Part shown: positions 46,378-51,643 of the stretch, piece by piece | How positions within the stretch are numbered: the first letter of the stretch is position 1 | Layout: each line of letters starts with the position of its first letter | IMG/VR virus record: IMGVR_UViG_3300033571_009592 | Coordinates: 1-51,643 of that record | Length of the DNA stretch: 51,643 nucleotides | Reading direction: 5' to 3' (one strand) | Source of the DNA: a virus | Made by a program: the position numbers and the translations under genes | Notes under the pieces: model-generated | The model's database searches: none | What the model was told of the DNA's origin: nothing | Seen by the model: the letters and a program-made list of their open reading frames with translations, nothing else

Positions 46378-46639
46378 TATAAAAAACTTAACAGATAGTG
46401 AGCTTTTAGAATTAGCTCATGAAAATATGGATAAGGCTAATAAACACCTATATTCATCAATTATTTTATCTATAATATCAATAATACAAACTATATTATT
46501 AATTTTTGATTATTCTGGTGTCATAGAATTTGTTATAGTATATATTTTATGCATTTCTTTTTACTTTTACCATAAAAAGAAAAGTGATAAGTATATGTCC
46601 ATAGTAGATGAAGCCATTAAAGAATTAACATCTAAATAA
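46364..46639 (+). CDS. Small two-pass membrane protein
   Basis: 91 residues: acidic helix, two hydrophobic segments at about 31-49 and 53-70 (SIILSIISIIQTILLIF; FVIVYILCISFYFY) and a basic stop-transfer (HKKKSDK). Last gene of its run, followed by a terminator. Confidence 0.6.
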   Translation: MKENNIKNLTDSELLELAHENMDKANKHLYSSIILSIISIIQTILLIFDYSGVIEFVIVYILCISFYFYHKKKSDKYMSIVDEAIKELTSK

Positions 46640-46645
46640 TTTTTG

Positions 46646-46668
46646 AACCTACATTACGTAGGTTTTTT
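46646..46668 (+). terminator. Rho-independent terminator
   Basis: AACCTAC (46646-46652) pairs with GTAGGTT (46658-46664), loop ATTAC, followed by a T run. An ATATTTATA motif starts 11 nt later. Confidence 0.85.
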
Positions 46669-46678
46669 ATTTCTTATA

Positions 46679-46687
46679 ATATTTATA
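46679..46687 (+). promoter_or_regulatory. ATATTTATA promoter-like motif right after a terminator
   Basis: Exact motif between the terminator at 46646-46668 and the ATG at 46692 (4 nt). Same terminator-motif-start layout as at 38855-38909. Confidence 0.55.
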
Positions 46688-46691
46688 TTAT

Positions 46692-47720
46692 ATGGAAAAC
46701 CTACAAGAACAAATATTGAGGATGAAAACAATGATGGGTATATTATCTGAACAAAAATGGTTGGATGATATAATTACTAACGCAAAAAATGCCGATATTA
46801 AATTTGTAAAAAACACACAAATTACACCATCACCAAATCTTACAAAAAATTTAGATGACATAAATTTAAAGTTTAAGGGTATTGAAGATTCTTTAAACAC
46901 AAAAAAATTTTTTAATTTAGATGAAATAAGTGAGATTAAAAGATTATGGAAAGATACATTAACTGATTATACAAAACATATTTTTAAAAATTCAGATCTA
47001 AATGTAGATATCATAAGTAAGTATATTGTGAATGAAATATCTGATTTACCTGATGATATTTTAGTGAAATTAAATGATAATCAGATATCAATAGTGTCCA
47101 CATTAAAAGCTCAAGATGAAGTTTTTAATTTAGAAATTAATTACACAATAAAAAAATATTCAGATGTTTTTAAAAATAAAGGATTATTATCTTTAGAAAA
47201 TTATCTTATAGAAAATGGGGTACCTGTTGAGGATTGGGGAAAGGGGTATGCGAAAACAGTAGAACATCTTTTATGGGAAATACAAGCAAAAGAATGTAAT
47301 TTAATTAAAGAAGGTGGAATCCTTATTAGAGAGATAGAATTCGTAATGAGTGAAATATTTTATAAGAAAGGTGATGATACATTTAAATTAATTGAGGAAA
47401 AACAGATTTTTGTTGATGGTAGAGAAAGAGTTAGACAAAAAAATTCATCAGTATCAGAAAAAATAAAAATAGGTGAAGATCCTCACGAATCTTTAAAAAG
47501 AGGTATAGAAGAAGAACTCGGTTTGAATTTGACAGATTCCCAAATAGAGACTAAAGGTGTATTTAATGAAGAAGAAGTATCCAATTCCTTTCCTGGGCTT
47601 ACTACTAGATATAAAGGAAATAAATTCACATGTTATTTAGATGACACACAATATAATCCTAATGGATATAAAGAAGTTCAAAAAGATAAAACTACTTATT
47701 TTTCTTGGATTAAAATTTAA
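46692..47720 (+). CDS. Propeptide-tagged Nudix hydrolase-like protein
   Basis: 342 residues. Tag MENLQEQILRMKTMMGILSE, predicted L-S-E cut after residue 20. Residues about 25-200 are helical and unrecognised. GEDPHESLKRGIEEELGL near 256 aligns with the end of a Nudix box; RE of R-E-U-x-E-E-x-G is RG, but the metal-binding glutamates remain. Nudix enzymes hydrolyse nucleoside-diphosphate-linked compounds such as ADP-ribose, dinucleotides or capped RNA. Would be a virion-packaged example if the tag is real. Confidence 0.65.
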   Translation: MENLQEQILRMKTMMGILSEQKWLDDIITNAKNADIKFVKNTQITPSPNLTKNLDDINLKFKGIEDSLNTKKFFNLDEISEIKRLWKDTLTDYTKHIFKNSDLNVDIISKYIVNEISDLPDDILVKLNDNQISIVSTLKAQDEVFNLEINYTIKKYSDVFKNKGLLSLENYLIENGVPVEDWGKGYAKTVEHLLWEIQAKECNLIKEGGILIREIEFVMSEIFYKKGDDTFKLIEEKQIFVDGRERVRQKNSSVSEKIKIGEDPHESLKRGIEEELGLNLTDSQIETKGVFNEEEVSNSFPGLTTRYKGNKFTCYLDDTQYNPNGYKEVQKDKTTYFSWIKI

Positions 47721-47738
47721 AAATTCTATTAAATATAG

Positions 47739-48101
47739 ATGAAAATAAATAGAGAAGAAGTCTATAACAAATGTTCTGGTCATTGTGCGTATTGTGGTAA
47801 AAAAATTACAATAAAACAAATGCAGGTTGATCACATTAAACCATTATATCGTAATGACAAAGTAACAACTCTTGAGGTTTGGGGTGTTGAGAGAGGAACT
47901 GATGATATAGATAATCTAAATCCATCTTGTGCTCGTTGTAATAAATGGAAATCAACATATTCATTAGAAATGTTTAGGAAGATAGTACAGTCATCAATAG
48001 AGAGATTAGAAAGAGACACACCAAATTTTAGATTGGCGAAGGACTATGGGTTAATTGAAGTTAAACCAAATAGTGTGGTATTCTTCTTTGAGAAGAGATA
48101 G
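47739..48101 (+). CDS. HNH endonuclease
   Basis: 120 residues. HCAYCGKKITI, MQVDHIKPLYR (the DH of the HNH motif), DNLNPSCARCNKWKST with paired Cys for zinc, and SLEMFRK are standard for HNH nucleases related to McrA and phage HNH proteins. It may be a free-standing homing nuclease or take part in DNA processing. It begins 18 nt after the Nudix gene. Confidence 0.87.
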   Translation: MKINREEVYNKCSGHCAYCGKKITIKQMQVDHIKPLYRNDKVTTLEVWGVERGTDDIDNLNPSCARCNKWKSTYSLEMFRKIVQSSIERLERDTPNFRLAKDYGLIEVKPNSVVFFFEKR

Positions 48102-48120
48102 TATTTATACTGATTTTTGT

Positions 48121-48140
48121 GGGGGTTTACCCCTATTTTT
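48121..48140 (+). terminator. Short terminator-like hairpin
   Basis: GGGG (48122-48125) and CCCC (48130-48133) with loop TTTA, followed by an AT-rich, T-rich tail. Only a 4-bp stem, so weaker than the others. Confidence 0.5.
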
Positions 48141-48174
48141 TATAAAAAAACTTTTTAAAACCAAATTTTATACA

Positions 48175-48182
48175 TATATTTG
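48175..48182 (+). promoter_or_regulatory. -7 element TATATTTG
   Basis: Perfect Bacteroidota -7 box 24 nt before the ATG at 48207; the -33 position is T-rich but lacks TTTG. It should drive the final run of small genes. Confidence 0.6.
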
Positions 48183-48206
48183 TTTACTAATTAAAAAATA
48201 AAAGTT

Positions 48207-48335
48207 ATGAGACAAAAAAGAAAAATTGAGAATGAATGGGAAGTTCAAGAAGATACATCATTAGGTAGTATCTTAATTTTTTTATTGATTGGAACAGGAA
48301 TGATATTAGGAATGGTTTTTTTAATGTGTGTTTAA
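48207..48335 (+). CDS. Small single-pass membrane protein
   Basis: 42 residues: a charged N-terminus (MRQKRKIENEWEVQEDTS) and one hydrophobic helix (SILIFLLIGTGMILGMVFLM). First ORF after the promoter box at 48175. Function unknown. Confidence 0.55.
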   Translation: MRQKRKIENEWEVQEDTSLGSILIFLLIGTGMILGMVFLMCV

Positions 48336-48347
48336 AAAATTAAAGTT

Positions 48348-48710
48348 ATGAAAGTTTTATTTAATAATAACATCTCTCAAGTTAACGTTTATGAAAAGTC
48401 ACGACACTACTGTGATTTATCATTCAAAAAAGGTAAAAAACAGATAGGAACCAAATGGGGAATCTTTCCAGTCTATGAAGAAGTTGAGGGATTATTTTTT
48501 TGGTGGGGTGATGGATATTGGGGAACGGTTGAGGAATACAATGCTGAACGTGAAACATATTTCGAAGATGGTGAATTTTATAAAAAACCCCATTGTATTA
48601 TTCATACAAATAGTGGTAAAGAAAATATACTATATTTTAAAACTACTGAAGAATTACACAAGTATGTGGATGAATTAAAGAATTTAGCACCTCACATTAT
48701 AATTAAATAA
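48348..48710 (+). CDS. Hypothetical protein
   Basis: 120 residues with aromatic-rich strands (GIFPVYEEVEGLFFWWGDGY) and a C-terminal helix (TEELHKYVDELKNL). Soluble, single domain; no family recognised. Confidence 0.6.
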   Translation: MKVLFNNNISQVNVYEKSRHYCDLSFKKGKKQIGTKWGIFPVYEEVEGLFFWWGDGYWGTVEEYNAERETYFEDGEFYKKPHCIIHTNSGKENILYFKTTEELHKYVDELKNLAPHIIIK

Positions 48711-48711
48711 T

Positions 48712-49011
48712 ATGATAAAAACAGTTTTAGATTATTGGTCACCCAAAAATGAAACGGTAGTGACTGAATCAGGATTTAGATATTTAAATACTGATTCTGT
48801 AATAAAATCTACTAAAGAGATAAGTGATGAAACTTATATCGGATTATTCGAACAATTCTATAAGTTAAATAATAAACTGAGATATTGTAATGGTAGTTAT
48901 TACACGTTTCAAAATAAACTAATGGAATTTTATTATAAAGAATGGTTAAAGTCAGATGACTACAATAAAAAAAGTTTTGACTTGTATTATGGTAATGGCG
49001 TAGTTGATTAA
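48712..49011 (+). CDS. Hypothetical protein
   Basis: 99 residues, starting 1 nt after the previous stop. Mixed alpha/beta, Tyr-rich C-terminal half (NNKLRYCNGSYYTFQNKLM). Unknown family. Confidence 0.58.
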   Translation: MIKTVLDYWSPKNETVVTESGFRYLNTDSVIKSTKEISDETYIGLFEQFYKLNNKLRYCNGSYYTFQNKLMEFYYKEWLKSDDYNKKSFDLYYGNGVVD

Positions 49012-49020
49012 AAAATAAAA

Positions 49021-49293
49021 ATGGATAGTAATAATTTAGTTTATCGATTTACTAAAATATCGATTAGTGATAAAAAAATGAGTAATTTGTTATATGCCAT
49101 TTTTATGACCAATTCAAAATTACATTCGCATCAACATTTGGGTCTTGAAAAGTACACAAGAAAACAAAATAGTGGTCACATAGTAAACGTTGTAATTGGC
49201 ATTAAGGAAGATAAAATAATTGAGTTTGAGGAACTGTCGGGTGTTAAATTAATAACGAGTGATGACTTTCAAGGGACAATGAAATTAAATTAA
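49021..49293 (+). CDS. Hypothetical protein
   Basis: 90 residues. RFTKISISDKKMSNLLYAIF and a His-containing stretch (NSKLHSHQHLGLEKYTRK) precede two hydrophobic strands. No known domain. Confidence 0.58.
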   Translation: MDSNNLVYRFTKISISDKKMSNLLYAIFMTNSKLHSHQHLGLEKYTRKQNSGHIVNVVIGIKEDKIIEFEELSGVKLITSDDFQGTMKLN

Positions 49294-49295
49294 TT

Positions 49296-49754
49296 ATGGC
49301 AAAAACACCAAAAATAAAACGACAATGGGTTAAAGAAGAAAAACGAATTGTGTCTCTTCTTTATCGAAAAGGATTATTAGAAGATTTTAAAATTACTGAT
49401 TTTTACTGGTCAGAATATCATTGGTTTAGAAGTAGAAAATATAAATCAAAAACGAATTCATATGACGGTAAGAGATATAGTTACCCAATCTATTTACCTG
49501 AAGTTCATTATTGTACAACCGATTATTGGGGTGAGAGTGATGAGCACAGTATTGTTAGTACGATATTAGATCACTTATATTGGGATAATGTTGATGATGA
49601 GGATTGGGATCCAACTTCAGGTGAGTTTCCTAAGTCAAAATTCAACACAGGAATGACACGAAGACAACTTATTAAGTATTTGGAATTATTACCGACAAAA
49701 GTTTCAGATAGAAAAATTGATAAATTGATTAGAAAACAAAATATAGATGAGTAA
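49296..49754 (+). CDS. Hypothetical protein
   Basis: 152 residues, Trp/Tyr-rich (DFYWSEYHWFRSRKYKS), basic N-terminus and C-terminus with an acidic middle (DNVDDEDWDPTSGEF). No family recognised. Overlaps the next gene by 8 nt (ATGAGTAA). Confidence 0.58.
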   Translation: MAKTPKIKRQWVKEEKRIVSLLYRKGLLEDFKITDFYWSEYHWFRSRKYKSKTNSYDGKRYSYPIYLPEVHYCTTDYWGESDEHSIVSTILDHLYWDNVDDEDWDPTSGEFPKSKFNTGMTRRQLIKYLELLPTKVSDRKIDKLIRKQNIDE

Positions 49755-49926
49755 TTTAGAAATCAAAAAATGTGTTTTAGAAATCATAGATTCATTATGT
49801 GATAGAAGTGGGTTTGATGATTGGTGGTATAATTTAGATGATGATATTGAGAAAGAAATAACAACAGAACTTGAATCTATAATTGAAAGAAGGTTAAATC
49901 AAAATAAAGATGATAATAGAAGTTAA
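49747..49926 (+). CDS. Small acidic hypothetical protein
   Basis: 59 residues starting MSNLEIKKCVLEIIDSLCD, acidic and helical (DDWWYNLDDDIEKEITTELE). Overlaps its neighbours by 8 and 17 nt, consistent with the translational chain here. Confidence 0.55.
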   Translation: MSNLEIKKCVLEIIDSLCDRSGFDDWWYNLDDDIEKEITTELESIIERRLNQNKDDNRS

Positions 49927-50128
49927 AAAAGATTGTTTGTGTGAACACTATCTTCACGAACTATTGAATTATTACAGACCAGGACTTGTTGAAAAAAGAT
50001 TTAAAACGGGAGAACAATTTGAGGTTGTTAAAGAATGGGAGAACTTTTATGGAATGTATTTCAGAGTTAAAGTTGATGGGAAATCACACGATATAGATGT
50101 AAATAACTGTAAAATAATATCAAGATGA
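49910..50128 (+). CDS. Small hypothetical protein
   Basis: 72 residues. MIIEVKKDCLCEHYLHELL, then KTGEQFEVVKEWENFYGMYF and a strand-rich end; looks like a small beta-barrel fold. Overlaps the next gene by 4 nt. Confidence 0.57.
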   Translation: MIIEVKKDCLCEHYLHELLNYYRPGLVEKRFKTGEQFEVVKEWENFYGMYFRVKVDGKSHDIDVNNCKIISR

Positions 50129-50580
50129 GTGATAATAAAAACATTAGAGAACTGACAGAAGATGAGGCAAAAGAAATATTAAAATTTGTCTACCCAAATG
50201 ATGAATATAATTGGTTTAAAAAATTATCATTCGAACCCGTTATTACTGAAGATGGAAAACAACAAATAACATTTGGAGGTAGGTCAATTATAGGAATTGA
50301 ATATCATAATGGTCAAGATAATTGTATACTACATTTTGATAATACCAAAGCAGTTTTGTGGTTCTATAAAAATGGTTATGACATTACAGAACTACTTGAA
50401 ACAAACTCTTACTTTAGCCAAATGGAACAAGACTTTGAAAACTTTGCATTTGCGATTGAATGGATGGCAAAAGGTGAGGAAGGATTCAGAGATGGTTTTC
50501 AACAAAATTGGACATTGGAGTATGTCACAAAAAAATGTAGAGAATTGTTAGATAAATACTATTATAAAGATTATGAGTAA
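50125..50580 (+). CDS. Hypothetical protein
   Basis: 151 residues. N-terminal helix (IRELTEDEAKEILKFVYP), beta-rich centre (ITFGGRSIIGIEYHNGQDN) and an acidic C-terminal helix region. The opening pattern recurs in Bacteroidota phage proteins, but no function is known. Confidence 0.6.
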   Translation: MSDNKNIRELTEDEAKEILKFVYPNDEYNWFKKLSFEPVITEDGKQQITFGGRSIIGIEYHNGQDNCILHFDNTKAVLWFYKNGYDITELLETNSYFSQMEQDFENFAFAIEWMAKGEEGFRDGFQQNWTLEYVTKKCRELLDKYYYKDYE

Positions 50581-50604
50581 ACAAATTAAAATAGAAAAAC
50601 AAAA

Positions 50605-50772
50605 ATGAGTAATGAAGAATTAGAAAAAATAAAAGACATTGAATATTTACAAAAAAATTTATTTAAATCTCTTAAAATTCCACCAAATTTATACGGATTA
50701 AAAGAAGATGATTGTGTGGGTACAAAGTCGTTGGAAATAATAAAACAAAACAAAGATGAACGAACAAATTAA
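50605..50772 (+). CDS. Small protein resembling a portal C-terminal motif
   Basis: 55 residues. KDIEYLQKNLFKSLKIPPNL resembles the DIEYFxKKLYxSLNIP block near the C-terminus of T4 gp20-type portal proteins. It is far too short to be a portal and lies among small unknown genes, so it is either a fragment, a mimic that binds a portal partner, or a chance resemblance. Overlaps the next gene by 17 nt. Confidence 0.45.
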   Translation: MSNEELEKIKDIEYLQKNLFKSLKIPPNLYGLKEDDCVGTKSLEIIKQNKDERTN

Positions 50773-50983
50773 AATAGAACTTTCCTTTACTATGGAGGAA
50801 ATGGTGAACTTTCTTTTATACAACTACCCAACAAATTACCACTGGAAAGATAGGGTTAAGAAAGATGTAATGGTGTGGGGTGATGGAATAGTTGTTGAAG
50901 ACATAAAAGAAGAGTTTGTTAAGTGTTTCAAGGAAACATTATTGAGTCAAAGACTTAATTCAAGACCATCAATATATAAATAA
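50756..50983 (+). CDS. Small hypothetical protein
   Basis: 75 residues: MNEQIKIELSFTMEEMVNFL, then YPTNYHWKDRVKKDVMVWGD. Soluble; family not recognised. Confidence 0.57.
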   Translation: MNEQIKIELSFTMEEMVNFLLYNYPTNYHWKDRVKKDVMVWGDGIVVEDIKEEFVKCFKETLLSQRLNSRPSIYK

Positions 50984-50993
50984 AATAAAGAGT

Positions 50994-51131
50994 ATGATTG
51001 GAGATATTGTATTAGGGATTAAAAAGTTTTTCCACCAACATGTTTTATGTATTCATAAGTATAAATGGGTATATAGAAGAGATAAAGGTCCTGACTTTGA
51101 AGTATGTGATAAATGTAATAAAATTAGATAA
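50994..51131 (+). CDS. Small zinc-knuckle-like protein
   Basis: 45 residues. C19-x-H21 and C39-x-x-C42 (LCIHKYKWVYRRD; EVCDKCNKIR) could form a C-H-C-C metal site. Similar tiny proteins with KYKWVYRxDxGPDF are found in phages. Zinc binding is inferred from spacing only. Confidence 0.6.
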   Translation: MIGDIVLGIKKFFHQHVLCIHKYKWVYRRDKGPDFEVCDKCNKIR

Positions 51132-51142
51132 AATAGAATAAG

Positions 51143-51364
51143 ATGGGAAAACAAAAGACTGCGGTAGAATGGTTTAATGAAGAAATTAACAAGTTAAATG
51201 TAGGTAATGATGCAAGAGTGTTCATTGCTAAGTTATTTGAACAATCCAAAGAAATGGAGAAAGATCAGATGTGTAAGTTTGCCTACAAATGTCATAACCA
51301 CTATAAAGTATATGGTGATTTTAAAATTGAAGAATATTACAACAAAACCTTTAAATCAGAATAG
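51143..51364 (+). CDS. Small conserved Bacteroidota-phage protein (KTAVEWFNEEI family)
   Basis: 73 residues: KTAVEWFNEEINKL, IAKLFEQSKEMEKDQMCKFA and EEYYNKTFKSE. This short helical family is common in Bacteroidota phages and mobile elements; function unknown. It ends with the AAATCAGAATAGAATGG junction repeat. Confidence 0.7.
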   Translation: MGKQKTAVEWFNEEINKLNVGNDARVFIAKLFEQSKEMEKDQMCKFAYKCHNHYKVYGDFKIEEYYNKTFKSE

Positions 51365-51365
51365 A

Positions 51366-51643
51366 ATGGGTAAAACAAGAGAAAAATTATTGAATGCAAA
51401 TAAGTATTGTCATATCTATGTAGATGATGATGGAATAACTAATTATCATGATACTGAAACAAATGAGACTTATAGGGTTATACCTGACACAGGAGCATTA
51501 GGTTTTTATTTGGAGTATTTTAAAGATGGTGTATTAAAAGCAAGAAATTCATTTGAATTTAAAGAACTTAAAATACTTGCAAATCTTACTGGGAGTAATT
51601 ATTTACTAAACAATTTAATTGGTGGAGAACTTAAATCAGAATA
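51366..51643 (+). CDS. Hypothetical protein (runs to window end)
   Basis: At least 92 residues (MGKTREKLLNANKYCHIYVD onwards). The window ends after AAATCAGAATA, the same junction sequence seen at 51353, so the stop TAG is probably the next base. One soluble alpha/beta domain with an acidic loop; no family recognised. Confidence 0.55.
   Translation, partial: MGKTREKLLNANKYCHIYVDDDGITNYHDTETNETYRVIPDTGALGFYLEYFKDGVLKARNSFEFKELKILANLTGSNYLLNNLIGGELKSE

Noticed and set aside
50605-50772. Portal vertex protein
   Set aside because: Only 55 residues; real portals of this type are about 500 residues and lie with terminase and capsid genes, none of which are here.
1-51643. Integrated prophage or host chromosome
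   Set aside because: No integrase, attachment-site repeat, rRNA or run of host housekeeping genes; gene density and content are phage-like throughout. A phage-plasmid cannot be excluded from this window alone.

Overview
The window is about 51.6 kb of AT-rich DNA from a large tailed phage that infects a Bacteroidota host, most likely Flavobacteriia. Evidence for a phage: T4-type RNA ligase 1, a polynucleotide-kinase-like protein, thymidine kinase, DUF3310, a GIY-YIG/NUMOD homing endonuclease, dense head-to-tail packing with 1-8 nt overlaps, and many very small genes. Evidence for the host group: promoters of the form TTTG-N19/20-TAnnTTTG, almost no Shine-Dalgarno sequences, a bS21 resembling Bacteroidota bS21, and a secreted CUB protein ending in a type IX secretion (T9SS) sorting domain. 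No terminase, portal, major capsid, tail, polymerase or integrase gene is present, so this is an auxiliary plus virion-cargo region, not a whole genome.

Layout. 1-1.3 kb: four tRNA-like elements with nearly the same acceptor stem and T arm but aberrant anticodon arms; three of them are followed at a constant 14-15 nt by a small ORF. 1.3-14.2 kb: metabolism and RNA repair: a short CCA-adding-type nucleotidyltransferase, two metallophosphoesterases, a PRPP-synthetase homologue and a NAMPT homologue (candidate NAD+ reconstitution pair), a nucleoside deoxyribosyltransferase-like protein, RNA ligase, a P-loop kinase, SlyD-type FKBP, and a GIY-YIG endonuclease. 14.2-31.5 kb: thioredoxin, a first block of proteins whose N-termini look like capsid-targeting propeptides ending in L/I/M-x-E, an M20-like metallopeptidase, an NTase/PcfJ-like fusion, a minus-strand bS21-ferritin pair, a packaged-looking zinc metalloprotease with a cupin-like tail, DUF3310, DUF2493, a HAD_SAK-type protein and DUF932. 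31.5-38.5 kb: small unknowns, IMPDH/GMP reductase, a mono-ADP-ribosyltransferase-like protein, thymidine kinase, acyl-CoA thioesterase, the T9SS cargo protein and an ECF sigma factor. 38.6-47.7 kb: holin-like protein, more propeptide-tagged proteins (FMN-reductase-like, HAD-like, Nudix), SPFH protein, a DoxX cassette, lipoproteins and small paralogues. 47.7-51.6 kb: HNH endonuclease and a run of small uncharacterised genes.

How it may work together. Two promoter types are visible. Host-like TAnnTTTG boxes precede metabolic and regulatory genes; several lie only 3-5 nt from the ATG, implying leaderless mRNAs. A second motif, ATATTTATA, lies 0-32 nt upstream of the propeptide-tagged, holin-like and accessory genes, twice directly after a terminator, and is oriented with the gene on both strands; the ECF sigma factor is a plausible reader. 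The strongest candidate for an undescribed system is the set of at least 16 otherwise unrelated proteins sharing the short N-terminal propeptide pattern (for example MKIIISESQYKRLLTE), which resembles T4 capsid-targeting sequences cut by a prohead protease and predicts a virion-packaged enzyme arsenal. Second is the tRNA-like array beside RNA-repair genes. Third is NAD+ metabolism: candidate NAD+ rebuilding enzymes together with an ADP-ribosyltransferase.

All functional calls come from reading motifs by eye; no database search was possible.
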